Source of the DNA: Firmicutes bacterium CAG:170
GTDB lineage: Bacteria; Bacillota; Clostridia; Oscillospirales; Oscillospiraceae
Reading direction: 5' to 3'
Length of the DNA stretch: 19,880 nt
NCBI GenBank assembly: GCA_000436735.1
Contig: FR887124.1
Span: 1-19,880 of the forward strand
Shown: piece by piece, positions 1 to 7,136 of the stretch
Layout: the number at the start of each line of letters is the position of its first letter
Position numbering within the stretch: the first letter of the stretch is position 1
Notes under the pieces: generated by a model
Seen by the model: the letters and a program-made list of their open reading frames with translations, nothing else
Databases searched by the model: none
What the model was told of the DNA's origin: nothing
Position numbers and translations under genes: made by a program

Positions 1-31
1 GGTCACATTGGGAGTTGGAAGAATACACCCT
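1..31. repeat. Left copy of 31-bp terminal inverted repeat
   Basis: Bases 1-31 are the exact reverse complement of 19849-19879. The match breaks at base 32. No transposase reading frame is associated, and the sequence beyond the window edge is unknown. It is probably the edge of a dispersed element (IS-like) cut off by the window end, but the family cannot be named from 31 bases. Confidence 0.85.
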
Positions 32-114
32 AAGAAGATCTCGCAGAGCTTCGCCGCAAAGCAAGAGGCCCTTTCGGCTCAACCGCCGCGTGAGCGGACG
101 AAACCGCGCCTCCA

Positions 115-143
115 TTGCGCCGGAGCCTGCGGTACGCTATACT
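115..143 (+). promoter_or_regulatory. Sigma-A type promoter for the XRE/TPR regulator
   Basis: TTGCGC at 115-120, a 17-bp spacer and TATACT at 138-143. Predicted transcription start is about 149-150, giving a leader of about 45 nt to the preferred ATG at 194. The -10 box is one base off consensus; the -35 keeps only TTG. No other notable structure was seen between 32 and 175. Confidence 0.6.
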
Positions 144-193
144 GAAGGCAGAAAGGACGTCCGAATTCAGAACGAATGGAGAGTACCGCGATC

Positions 194-1240
194 ATGGAGA
201 TGGGAAACAGGATCAAAACGCTGCGTCTGGCGAAGAGCATGACGCAGGAGCAGCTTGCACGGGCGCTGCACGTCAGCGCACAGGCCGTCAGTAAATGGGA
301 GCTTGGAGGCTCTCTGCCGGATATACAGCTGCTCCCGGCGCTGTCTGTCGTGCTGGGCACGAGCATTGACGCGCTCTTTTCCCTGACGGATGAGAGCCGC
401 CTTGCGCGCATCGAGAATATGCTCGAGGACAGGCGCTTTCTCACACAGCACGAATTTGAGACGGAGGAACGGTTTTTGCAGGAAAAATGCATGGAGGGCA
501 GCGAAAATGTGCGCGCCGTGCTGCTGCTTGCAAGACTCTACTGCAAGCGCGCCGGGGAATACCGGGCGCTGGCCTCGCCGCTGGCCCGCCGCGCGCTGGA
601 GCTGGACCCGCAGTCCAAGGAGGCGCATACCGCTGTCTTTGCCGCGGAAAATGGGGCCTATCCCGACTGGAACGTCTCGAATCACAGCGAGACCATCGCG
701 TTCTACAAGGATTTCCTCGCGCACCATCCCGAGGAGTACGGCGCGTATCTTTGGCTGCTCGACCTTCTGCTTGCCGACGGACGGTGCGGGGAGGCACGGG
801 AATATGCCGGGAGGCTGCGCGCGGTCCGCGAGAGCTTCAACGACGAGCTGTACCGGGGCATTCTCTGCAAGCAGGAGGGGAGAATCGGCGAGGCGCTCGA
901 CTGCTGGGCGGCGATGTGCGAAAAATACGGCGATATGTGGCAGGCATGGGCCTCCCGCGCCAGTGAGCTGGCGAAGCTCTGCCGCTATGACGAGGCGGTC
1001 GCCGATTATGAGAGGGCCATGTCGCTCATGCCGCACCCGCAGCTGACCGATCCCGTCGAGGCCATCGCGCAGCTCTGCGAGCTTCGCGGCGACTGCGCGG
1101 GCGCGATCCGCGCCTATGAGCGGGTCGTTTCCATCCTGCGCGAGGATTGGAGCATCACGCAGGGCGAGCTGCTGGACGCGCCGCTGCGCACCATCGCGCG
1201 CCTGCGGGAGAAGCTTGCCGCAGAGGCGGCGGACGTCTGA
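194..1240 (+). CDS. XRE-family HTH regulator with TPR-like C-terminal repeats
   Basis: A 348-residue cytoplasmic DNA-binding protein. Residues about 5-60 form a Cro/C1-type helix-turn-helix: the segment MTQEQLARALHVSAQAVSKWE is the typical recognition unit. From about residue 90 on, the protein is alpha-helical with TPR-like units: ALELDPQSKEAH, GEALDCWAAMCEKYGDMWQAW, YDEAVADYERAMSLMP and CAGAIRAYERVVSILRED are spaced like TPRs. HTH plus TPR proteins often sense a peptide or a partner protein, but no ligand is evident here. An in-frame ATG at 176 exists; ATG 194 is preferred because GGAGAG lies at 178-183, while the only purine-rich stretch before 176 is about 18 nt away and close to the predicted transcript start. 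It is followed by a 172-nt gap and a separate lspA promoter, so it is probably monocistronic. Target genes are unknown. Confidence 0.8.
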   Translation: MEMGNRIKTLRLAKSMTQEQLARALHVSAQAVSKWELGGSLPDIQLLPALSVVLGTSIDALFSLTDESRLARIENMLEDRRFLTQHEFETEERFLQEKCMEGSENVRAVLLLARLYCKRAGEYRALASPLARRALELDPQSKEAHTAVFAAENGAYPDWNVSNHSETIAFYKDFLAHHPEEYGAYLWLLDLLLADGRCGEAREYAGRLRAVRESFNDELYRGILCKQEGRIGEALDCWAAMCEKYGDMWQAWASRASELAKLCRYDEAVADYERAMSLMPHPQLTDPVEAIAQLCELRGDCAGAIRAYERVVSILREDWSITQGELLDAPLRTIARLREKLAAEAADV

Positions 1241-1352
1241 CGGCAGCGGTCATGGAAATACGAATGCCGCCGCACCATTTGCAGCTGCGGCAGCATCAGG
1301 CTTTGCGGCCTTCGGCAGGACGGGCCTCCTTCCGATCCGCGAAAGCGGAGGT

Positions 1353-1381
1353 TTGCAAACTCCCGCCGGATATGCTATAGT
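1353..1381 (+). promoter_or_regulatory. Sigma-A type promoter for lspA-rluD
   Basis: TTGCAA at 1353-1358, a 17-bp spacer and TATAGT at 1376-1381, ending 31 nt before the lspA start. The two boxes match consensus at 4/6 and 5/6. The rest of the 1241-1412 gap shows only a small CCGC-GAAA-GCGG hairpin near 1337-1348 without a T-tract, so no clear terminator for the upstream regulator was seen. Confidence 0.7.
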
Positions 1382-1412
1382 ATTTCCATATGTATAAAAG
1401 GAGGCTTCTCCC

Positions 1413-1931
1413 TTGCTTTATGTTCTGCTGACTCTTTTTGCCGCTGCGATCGTGGCGGTCGATCAATGGACGAAGGCGCTGGCCGCCGCGCAGCTGGCGG
1501 GCCGGACGGTCGTGCTGATCCCGGGCTGGCTCCAGCTGCACTATATCACCAACGACGGCATGGCGCTGTCGCTTCTGAGCGGAAAGCGCTGGTTCTTCGT
1601 GGTGATCGCGCTGGTCTATCTTGTTTTCATCGTCTGGGCCATTGCGAAAAAGCATATCCGCAAAAAACCGGAGCTTTGGCTGATTGCGGCCATCACCGGC
1701 GGCGCGATCGGCAACCTCATCGACCGCATTGCGACCGGCGAGGTGATCGACATGATCTGCATTCCGTGGTTTTCCACGTTCAACGTGGCAGACCTGTTCA
1801 TCACGATCCCGGCGGTGCTGCTGGTGCTCTACATCCTGATCTGGGACAAGGAGTTCCTGTCAGACAAGAAGCCGGAGTCCGGCGGCAAGACCAGCGCGCC
1901 GGAGGAGAAGAACGATGCTTCTGACGGCTGA
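1413..1931 (+). CDS. lspA: Lipoprotein signal peptidase (signal peptidase II)
   Basis: A 172-residue membrane aspartyl protease that removes the signal peptide of prolipoproteins after lipidation of the lipobox cysteine. Four membrane segments lie at about 4-20, 60-78, 88-106 and 127-144. Family motifs are present: DQWTK at 17-21, the NxGA(A/S)F-like block as NDGMAL at 47-52, GGAIGNLIDR at 96-105 and FNVAD at 123-127; D104 and D127 are the expected catalytic aspartates. The start is TTG at 1413, chosen because AAAAGGAGG (1396-1404) lies 8 nt upstream and the frame begins directly with the first membrane helix. The C-terminal tail (about 146-172) is charged and non-conserved, and its coding sequence contains the ribosome site and start of rluD. 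A client lipoprotein, the sugar-binding protein at 5730, is encoded in this window. Confidence 0.95.
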   Translation: MLYVLLTLFAAAIVAVDQWTKALAAAQLAGRTVVLIPGWLQLHYITNDGMALSLLSGKRWFFVVIALVYLVFIVWAIAKKHIRKKPELWLIAAITGGAIGNLIDRIATGEVIDMICIPWFSTFNVADLFITIPAVLLVLYILIWDKEFLSDKKPESGGKTSAPEEKNDASDG

Positions 1932-2820
1932 CCGCTCCGGTGAGCGCATCGACGCGGCGCTGGCGCGGCTGGCGCCGGAGCTTTCGAGAAGCGCGGCGCA
2001 GAAGCTGCTTGAGGGCGGCGGCGTCCTTCTGAACGGCAGGCCCGCGCGCAAGAGCGACCGGCTCTCCGAGGGTGATACGCTGGAGCTTACGCTGCCAGAG
2101 GTGCAGGAGGTCGCGCTCGAGGCGGAAAACATCCCGCTGGACATCGTATATGAGGATGCGGACGTGATCGTGGTCAACAAGCCGAAGGGGCTTGTCGTCC
2201 ATCCAGCGGCTGGCCATTGGAGCGGGACGCTCGTGAACGCGCTGATGTACCACTGCCGCGACAGCCTTTCCGGCATCGGCGGCGAACGGCGCCCGGGCAT
2301 CGTCCACCGCATTGACAAGGACACGTCCGGCCTGCTGATCGCGGCAAAAAACGATCATGCGCACCGGGCGCTGGCTGCGCAGCTCAAGGATCACACGCTG
2401 GCGCGGACGTATGCCTGCATCGTCTGCGGCAATATCCGTGAGGACAGCGGCACGATCGACGCGCCCATCGGGCGCGACCCGGCGGACCGGAAAAAGATGT
2501 GCGTCACGAAAAAGGACGGCCGCGAGGCCGTGACGCACTGGCGCGTGCTGGAGCGCTTTCCGGGCTATACGCTGCTGGAATGCAGACTCGAAACGGGCCG
2601 CACACACCAGATCCGCGTGCATCTGGCATGGCGGAGCCATCCGATCCTCGGGGACACGGTCTACGGACACAGGAAGCCGGAGCTTGGGATGGACACGCAG
2701 TGCCTTCATGCGCGGGAGCTGACGTTCCTGCATCCGCGCACCGGTGAAAGGGTCACGGTGCAGTGCGAGCTGCCGGAATATTTTCAGGAGCTGCTTCAGA
2801 AGCTGCGCCAAAAGACATAA
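1915..2820 (+). CDS. rluD: RluA/RluD-family 23S rRNA pseudouridine synthase
   Basis: A 301-residue RNA-modifying enzyme that isomerises uridine to pseudouridine, most likely in 23S rRNA. An N-terminal S4 RNA-binding domain (about 11-60, with SRSAAQKLLEGGGVLLNG) precedes the catalytic domain. The signature HRIDKDTSGLL at 131-141 contains the catalytic aspartate D134; VVNKPKGLVVHP (86-97) and GRTHQIRVHL are further RluA-family blocks. The ATG at 1915 lies inside lspA, with a 17-nt overlap, and GGAGGAG at 1901-1907 sits 7 nt upstream, so the two are probably translationally coupled. lspA-rluD adjacency is common in Firmicutes. Position specificity (RluD versus a paralogue such as RluC) cannot be settled from sequence alone. 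The gene ends 4 nt before a strong terminator stem. Confidence 0.92.
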   Translation: MLLTADRSGERIDAALARLAPELSRSAAQKLLEGGGVLLNGRPARKSDRLSEGDTLELTLPEVQEVALEAENIPLDIVYEDADVIVVNKPKGLVVHPAAGHWSGTLVNALMYHCRDSLSGIGGERRPGIVHRIDKDTSGLLIAAKNDHAHRALAAQLKDHTLARTYACIVCGNIREDSGTIDAPIGRDPADRKKMCVTKKDGREAVTHWRVLERFPGYTLLECRLETGRTHQIRVHLAWRSHPILGDTVYGHRKPELGMDTQCLHARELTFLHPRTGERVTVQCELPEYFQELLQKLRQKT

Positions 2821-2824
2821 AATA

Positions 2825-2866
2825 CAGCCACTGGCGCGAGCCAGTGGCTGGGGTTTTTTTTCTTTT
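2825..2866 (+). terminator. Strong intrinsic terminator after rluD
   Basis: A perfect 11-bp stem (2825-2835 with 2840-2850) closed by a GCGA tetraloop of the GNRA type, followed by GGG, eight T's, C and four T's (2854-2866). It starts 4 nt after the rluD stop. On the opposite strand the same stem follows the YesL gene stop but with only a short T-tract. Confidence 0.93.
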
Positions 2867-2881
2867 ACGAGCCAGTGGCTG
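2837..2881. repeat. 14-bp direct repeat extending the terminator
   Basis: CGAGCCAGTGGCTG occurs at 2837-2850 and again at 2868-2881. The left terminator arm (2823-2835) can pair with either copy: 11 bp with the near copy, 13 bp with the distal copy ending at 2883. The distal copy lies just beyond the minus-strand gene's stop, giving nested alternative hairpins in the convergent 66-bp gap. Confidence 0.85.
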
Positions 2882-2886
2882 TACTT

Positions 2887-3549
2887 TTATTCCTGTGTGT
2901 CCGGGACAGTGTCCTCGAACTCGCTCGGGACGAGCTTTTTGAAAACGGGCTTCAGAATGGACATATTCAGATATGCGACCAGCGCGCCGCCGATCAGCAG
3001 CCAGAAGATCGAGCTTTGCAGGAAGAAGCTCAGGTTGACAAAAAGCAGGATCACGGGCAGCAGATTCAGGACGCTGATCAGGATGGTGCGCGGGAGATTT
3101 GCCAGCGCCAGAACCATCGCGTTGCGCAGCGTCTTGAAGAGCGTATCGGCAAAGAAGGCCATGACCGGATAGACGAACGAGGAGATGAACAGCAGGATCA
3201 GCGCGGAAATGAACCAGATGACCAGAAGATAGAACGGCACGGCGGCGCTGTTGTCCGGATTGAAGATCAGCATCGCGTTGATGACGACCGCTACGGTCGG
3301 GATCAGGAGGATCAGATAGACCGGCGTCGCCTGCTTGAAGTCCTCCTTGAAGGACTGGAAAAAGTCGCGCATGATAGAGCTGACGGAATCCTTCTGCCAG
3401 TGGCGGATGACGTGATACATGGCGGTCGTGGATGCGCCGATGGTCACGACGGGAATGCAGCAGACGAGCCACAGAATGTTCAGGATCACAAGGTCCGCTA
3501 CGCGCGACAGGAAGATCATGATGCGGGAATCGGGGTTAAACAGTTTCAT
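2887..3549 (-). CDS. YesL-family (DUF624) membrane protein
   Basis: A 220-residue integral membrane protein of the YesL/DUF624 family. The N-terminal block with LNILWLVCCIPVVTIG followed by ASTTAMYHV is the family hallmark. Five or so hydrophobic segments lie at about 17-38, 76-95, 103-128, 140-175 and 178-195. The molecular function of the family is not established; members are often encoded next to ABC sugar importers and are thought to assist sugar uptake or its regulation. AAGGAG (reverse strand of 3555-3560) lies 5 nt before the ATG at 3549. It is the second gene of a two-gene unit: 24 nt separate it from the upstream phosphoglycerol-transferase-like gene. That unit is divergent from, rather than inside, the ABC importer operon starting at 5628. 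Confidence 0.85.
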   Translation of the reverse strand: MKLFNPDSRIMIFLSRVADLVILNILWLVCCIPVVTIGASTTAMYHVIRHWQKDSVSSIMRDFFQSFKEDFKQATPVYLILLIPTVAVVINAMLIFNPDNSAAVPFYLLVIWFISALILLFISSFVYPVMAFFADTLFKTLRNAMVLALANLPRTILISVLNLLPVILLFVNLSFFLQSSIFWLLIGGALVAYLNMSILKPVFKKLVPSEFEDTVPDTQE

Positions 3550-3573
3550 AAACGCTCCTTTTTCGGCCTGCCG

Positions 3574-5445
3574 TCATTTCAGCAGGTAATATGTCCATTT
3601 GTGCAGGCGTACAAGCTCGTCCTGCAGTGCTTCTGAGATTACGCCGGTGTAGACGCCGTCCGCAAGGCAGTAGCTGGCCTCGCGCTCACGGTAGACGGGA
3701 AGCTCATGCCGCAGCGCGTTCAGCTCGTCGAAGAAGGCGCTCTCACCGGAATAGCCGATCAGCTCGAGCACCATAGCGCCCAGATAATTGTCGCTGATCC
3801 GGCCGTTTTCCGGCAGATCGAGCGCGGCATAGCGCGCCGGAAGATCGACCTGCGCGGCGTAGGCACGGTTTGACCAGATCACATACGGGACAGAATAGGT
3901 GTCGATGGTCTCCTCCGGCGAAGCATTGCGGTTGTAATGCAGGCCAAGCTCCGTGCAGGCTGTGCCGAGATTCGGGCGGTGATCGCCGAAGAACACCAGT
4001 ACGGTCGGCTCCTCGAGCGAGTCGAGGTATTCTGTCAGCGCGGCCAGCATCGCGGAGGAATCGCGCACGCCTTCCATGTAGACCGAAAGCTGCTCCATCG
4101 CGCCGTCGGAGACGGGAACACTGAGCGGAACGGGCGCGGGGCGCTCATCATATTTGCCGTAGCCGTAAGCCTGATGGTTCTGAATGGTGACGGTGTAGGT
4201 GAAAAGCGGCGTATCGCTTCCGACCATCCGCTCGTTCAGATCGGTCTTCAGCTCGTCGAGGAACGCGGCGTCGGAGATCATGGTACCCTTGTAGTCGCTT
4301 TCGTCGAAGGCTTCGACGAACACCTGATCGGAGATGCCGAGGTAGTCATAGACGCTGGCGCGGTTATAGAACCAGCTCTGGCCGGGATGCATGAAGAAGG
4401 TGCTGTAGCCCGCCGCCTTGAGAAGGCTCGGGACGGAGCGCGTCTGCTGGCGCACCACGCGGAAGGCGGAGGTCGTGCCCTCGCCGATCATGTTCGTCTG
4501 CATACCGGTCAGCACGTCAAATTCCGTATTTGCCGTGCCCGCGCCGTAATTGCTCACGACGATATGGCCGCTGACGGCGTTTTCGCTGGACGCGACCTGC
4601 CGGAAGCCGGCAAGCGGATCGTCTGCATCGGTATACTGAAAGACCGGCTCGGCGGCGAGATCGGAAAACGCCTCGCACATGACCATAACGACGTTGGGCC
4701 GCACCTCCGGCGCGGCTGCCGCTTCGGCCTGATCCCAGCTCTCGACCTCGGCGTGGGAATAGCCGTCCGGCTTATCGACGGGATACAGATTATAATTGTA
4801 CCAGAAGCAGTAGTTGAAGCCGAGCGTGTTGAACACGGACGGGATGTTGTAGGCGTAGGGGACCTTGAAGCTCTCGTAGAGCTTTTTGTCCGTATAGACG
4901 AAGCGGACGGCTCCGGCAAAGACCGCGATGCTCAGCACCGCGCACACGATGCGCACCGGCCAGCGGCGGAGACGCGGGCTTTTGATGAAAACGCCCAGAA
5001 CGATGCCCAGCGCGGCCAGAACGACGATCCCGGCAAGCTTTTCCCAATGCAGATCCAGCTGATATTCACCCGCGGCGTTCATGGCCTCGCGGATCAGCAG
5101 GATATCGCCCGGCACGAAGGGGTCCTCGCGGCCCTCGATCTTGAGAAGATTGACGTAGGAAAGAACGGCCGCGATCACGCCGGAGACGGAGCCTGCATAA
5201 AAAAGATTCCCGAGGAGAAAATAAACCACGGCGGTCAGCACGATCACCGGGAACCAGTTGAGCAGGATCAGCAGCGGCTGATGGTAGAACGCGCGCAGCG
5301 TATCGAGGAAGCTGCCCGGCTGGATCCAGACGCATACGAGCGTGATGAAGCCCGTCATGCCAAGCCCCAGAAGGGCGGCCATGAGCGGCGAGAGCAGCAG
5401 ACGCCGCTTTCCGCCAAGCTCGGTTTTTGCAATGAGAGGACGCAT
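3574..5445 (-). CDS. LTA synthase-like membrane phosphoglycerol transferase (sulfatase fold)
   Basis: A 623-residue membrane enzyme of the LtaS/alkaline-phosphatase superfamily. About five membrane helices occupy residues 16-183, then a linker, then an extracellular sulfatase-like domain from about 250. Expected active-site elements are visible: the metal-binding glutamate in VVMVMCEAFSDL (E258), the nucleophile threonine in GAGTANTEF (T304) and the FFGDHRPN block with D488/H489. LtaS-type enzymes transfer glycerol-phosphate from phosphatidylglycerol to polymer or glycolipid; the exact substrate is not shown. ATG at 5445 is chosen over an in-frame TTG at 5454 because GGAGGG (reverse strand of 5455-5460) is 9 nt from the ATG but directly abuts the TTG. 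It is first in an operon with the YesL-like gene. The length is typical of LtaS-like proteins. Confidence 0.88.
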   Translation of the reverse strand: MRPLIAKTELGGKRRLLLSPLMAALLGLGMTGFITLVCVWIQPGSFLDTLRAFYHQPLLILLNWFPVIVLTAVVYFLLGNLFYAGSVSGVIAAVLSYVNLLKIEGREDPFVPGDILLIREAMNAAGEYQLDLHWEKLAGIVVLAALGIVLGVFIKSPRLRRWPVRIVCAVLSIAVFAGAVRFVYTDKKLYESFKVPYAYNIPSVFNTLGFNYCFWYNYNLYPVDKPDGYSHAEVESWDQAEAAAAPEVRPNVVMVMCEAFSDLAAEPVFQYTDADDPLAGFRQVASSENAVSGHIVVSNYGAGTANTEFDVLTGMQTNMIGEGTTSAFRVVRQQTRSVPSLLKAAGYSTFFMHPGQSWFYNRASVYDYLGISDQVFVEAFDESDYKGTMISDAAFLDELKTDLNERMVGSDTPLFTYTVTIQNHQAYGYGKYDERPAPVPLSVPVSDGAMEQLSVYMEGVRDSSAMLAALTEYLDSLEEPTVLVFFGDHRPNLGTACTELGLHYNRNASPEETIDTYSVPYVIWSNRAYAAQVDLPARYAALDLPENGRISDNYLGAMVLELIGYSGESAFFDELNALRHELPVYREREASYCLADGVYTGVISEALQDELVRLHKWTYYLLK

Positions 5446-5469
5446 GTCCCACAACCCTCCAATGGACGT

Positions 5470-5486
5470 CCCGGCGCGCAGCCGGG
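5470..5486 (-). other. 5'-UTR hairpin before the LTA-synthase-like gene
   Basis: CCCGGC and GCCGGG form a perfect 6-bp GC stem with a 5-nt loop in the predicted leader, about 10 nt upstream of the GGAGGG ribosome site. It might affect translation or mRNA stability; no regulator or ligand is apparent. Confidence 0.4.
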
Positions 5487-5513
5487 AGGGGATACCTTAA
5501 AATATATAAGCAC

Positions 5514-5542
5514 ACTATAGCATAGTAAAAAGTAGAAGTCAA
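5514..5542 (-). promoter_or_regulatory. Sigma-A promoter for the minus-strand LTA-synthase-like/YesL operon
   Basis: On the minus strand TTGACT (5537-5542), a 17-bp spacer and TATAGT (5514-5519): five of six matches in each box. The predicted start is near 5506, giving a leader of about 60 nt. It is divergent from the sugar-importer promoter, with about 85 bp of A-rich DNA between the two -35 boxes. Confidence 0.8.
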
Positions 5543-5627
5543 CAAGGGCAAAATAGGGAGCAAAGTGCATAAAAACAGGCTGCAAAATCCGTCAAAACGT
5601 AGAAAATGAAAAAAGTCGAAAAATCTC

Positions 5628-5656
5628 TTGTCGATGCGTGAGAATTGTAGTATAAT
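5628..5656 (+). promoter_or_regulatory. Sigma-A promoter of the sugar ABC importer operon
   Basis: TTGTCG at 5628-5633, a 17-bp spacer and a perfect TATAAT at 5651-5656. The predicted start is about 5663, immediately before the palindromic operator. Upstream are five A-tracts (centred near 5585, 5595, 5604, 5611 and 5621), compatible with UP-element-like or bent DNA that would strengthen a weak -35. Confidence 0.82.
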
Positions 5657-5664
5657 AGTGACAC

Positions 5665-5690
5665 TGGAACTGGAAACGTTTCCAATTCCA
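5665..5690. promoter_or_regulatory. LacI-type operator (26-bp nested palindrome)
   Basis: A perfect 14-bp palindrome TGGAAACGTTTCCA (5671-5684) with the central CG typical of LacI/CcpA-family operators, flanked by further TGGAA (5665-5669) and TTCCA (5686-5690) half-sites. The 26-bp whole is symmetric except for one base pair. It would lie from about +2 to +27 of the transcript, a position suited to repression. The likely binder is the LacI-family protein at 9106; catabolite control by CcpA is an alternative because the core resembles a cre site. Confidence 0.85.
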
Positions 5691-5729
5691 TTTCAAAGGG
5701 CAAAAGAAAAATTTATAGGAGGATTTATC

Positions 5730-7103
5730 ATGAAAAAGATCATCGCACTACTTCTTGCTCTGACCATGGTTTTCGCTCTGGTCGCCTGCGCGTCCACTGA
5801 GAAGCCCGCCGAGACTCCTGCTGACAATCAGGAAACTGAGAAGCCCGCTGAGCAGCCGGAAGAGGCTCCGGCCGAGCAGCCCGAAGAGACGCCTGCCGCT
5901 GCCGGCTCCGTCTACTACCTGAACTTCAAGCCGGAAGCTGACGAAGCTTGGCAGAAGATCGCCGCCACCTACACCGAGCAGACCGGCGTGCCCGTCAAGG
6001 TCGTCACCGCTGCTTCCGGCACCTATGACACCACCCTGTCCGCCGAGCTTGACAAGAGCGCCGCTCCGACCCTCTTCCAGTGCGGCAACCAGGGCGCCAT
6101 CAACTCCTACGGCGAGTACTGCTATCCGCTGGACGGCACCGCCATCATGGACCAGATGACCACCGACGCCTTCAACCTGAAGGGCGAAAATGGCGAGACC
6201 CTCTCCATCGGCTACTGCTACGAGGCGTTTGGCATCATCGTCAACAAGGCTCTGCTTGAGAAGGCTGGCCATTCCATCGACGAGATCACCAACTTCGACT
6301 CCCTGAAGGCTGTCGCTGACGACATCCACGCCCGCGCTGAGGAGCTTGGCTTCGATGCATTCTCCTCCGCCGGCCTCGACGGCACCTCCTCCTGGAGATT
6401 CTCCGGCCATCTGGCCAACATGCCGCTGTACTACGAGTTCCGTGACGACGGCGTGACCGCACAGCCCGCCACCATCACCGGCGCTTACCTCGACAACTTC
6501 AAGAACGTCTGGGATCTTTACACCACTGACACGGCTACCACCGGCTCTGCTCTGGCTACCGCTACCGGCGACGAGTCCGAGGCTGAATTCGGTGAAGGCA
6601 AGGCTGCTTTCTATCAGAACGGCACTTGGGAATACGCCAACCTGACCGGTAAGTTCGGCATGAACCCCGACGATCTGGCCATGATCCCCATCTACTGCGG
6701 CGTTGACGGCGAAGAGAAGGCTGGCCTGTGCGCCGGCACCGAGAACTGCTGGGCGATCAACAACGAGTCCTCCGAGGAGGACATTCAGGCTACCATCGAC
6801 TTCCTCGTCTGGGTCGTTACCTCTGATGAAGGCACTACGATGCTGGCAAATGAGTTTGGCCCCTGCCCGTTCAAGGACGCCAAGGAGCCGGAGAACGTCT
6901 TCTTCCAGGATGCCAACAAGTACACTGCTGCCGGCAATTACGTTGTGACGTGGGCCTTCAACTGGACGCCTGCTGTTGACGATTGGCGCGCCGCTGTCGT
7001 CTCCGCTCTGACCCAGTACACCGCCGGTACCGGCGACTGGGAAGCTGTCAAGACCGCTTTCGTCGAAGGCTGGGCTGCACAGTACGCCAAGGAGAACGCC
7101 TGA
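5730..7103 (+). CDS. Sugar ABC transporter substrate-binding lipoprotein
   Basis: A 457-residue extracellular solute-binding protein of the COG1653 (maltose/oligosaccharide-binding) type. Residues 1-19 are a lipoprotein signal peptide with lipobox LVAC and lipidation cysteine C20. Residues 21-58 form a Pro/Glu/Ala-rich tether with internal repeats (EKPAE at 24-28 and 37-41; AEQPEE at 40-45 and 48-53). The binding fold follows from about 60 (YYLNFKPEADEAWQKIAATY). The frame is open upstream to 5628, but ATG 5730 is preferred: it has AGGAGG at 5717-5722 (7-nt spacer) and begins the signal peptide. Codons are strongly biased to GCC/GCT, ACC, TAC, AAC and AAG, fitting high expression. It is first in the operon with two permeases and a LacI regulator. 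Nearby malQ and glgP suggest maltodextrin-like ligands; this is inferred from context only. Confidence 0.93.
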   Translation: MKKIIALLLALTMVFALVACASTEKPAETPADNQETEKPAEQPEEAPAEQPEETPAAAGSVYYLNFKPEADEAWQKIAATYTEQTGVPVKVVTAASGTYDTTLSAELDKSAAPTLFQCGNQGAINSYGEYCYPLDGTAIMDQMTTDAFNLKGENGETLSIGYCYEAFGIIVNKALLEKAGHSIDEITNFDSLKAVADDIHARAEELGFDAFSSAGLDGTSSWRFSGHLANMPLYYEFRDDGVTAQPATITGAYLDNFKNVWDLYTTDTATTGSALATATGDESEAEFGEGKAAFYQNGTWEYANLTGKFGMNPDDLAMIPIYCGVDGEEKAGLCAGTENCWAINNESSEEDIQATIDFLVWVVTSDEGTTMLANEFGPCPFKDAKEPENVFFQDANKYTAAGNYVVTWAFNWTPAVDDWRAAVVSALTQYTAGTGDWEAVKTAFVEGWAAQYAKENA

Positions 7104-7136
7104 TCTAACTGCATTCCTTCATAGGTAAGTACTACG

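Noticed and set aside
1252..1380. Possible small peptide gene (42 codons) after the XRE regulator
   Set aside because: No ribosome site, no hydrophobic signal sequence, and it overlaps the lspA promoter, so it does not support a signalling-peptide partner.
5446..5454. TTG start 9 nt upstream for the LTA-synthase-like gene
   Set aside because: The GGAGGG ribosome site directly abuts the TTG, leaving no spacer; the ATG at 5445 has a 9-nt spacer.
3937..5520. A 527-codon plus-strand open frame opposite the LTA-synthase-like gene
   Set aside because: It is the antisense mirror of a well-supported gene in GC-rich DNA, has no ribosome site and its product is low-complexity, rich in Asp, His, Arg and Gly with no family motif.
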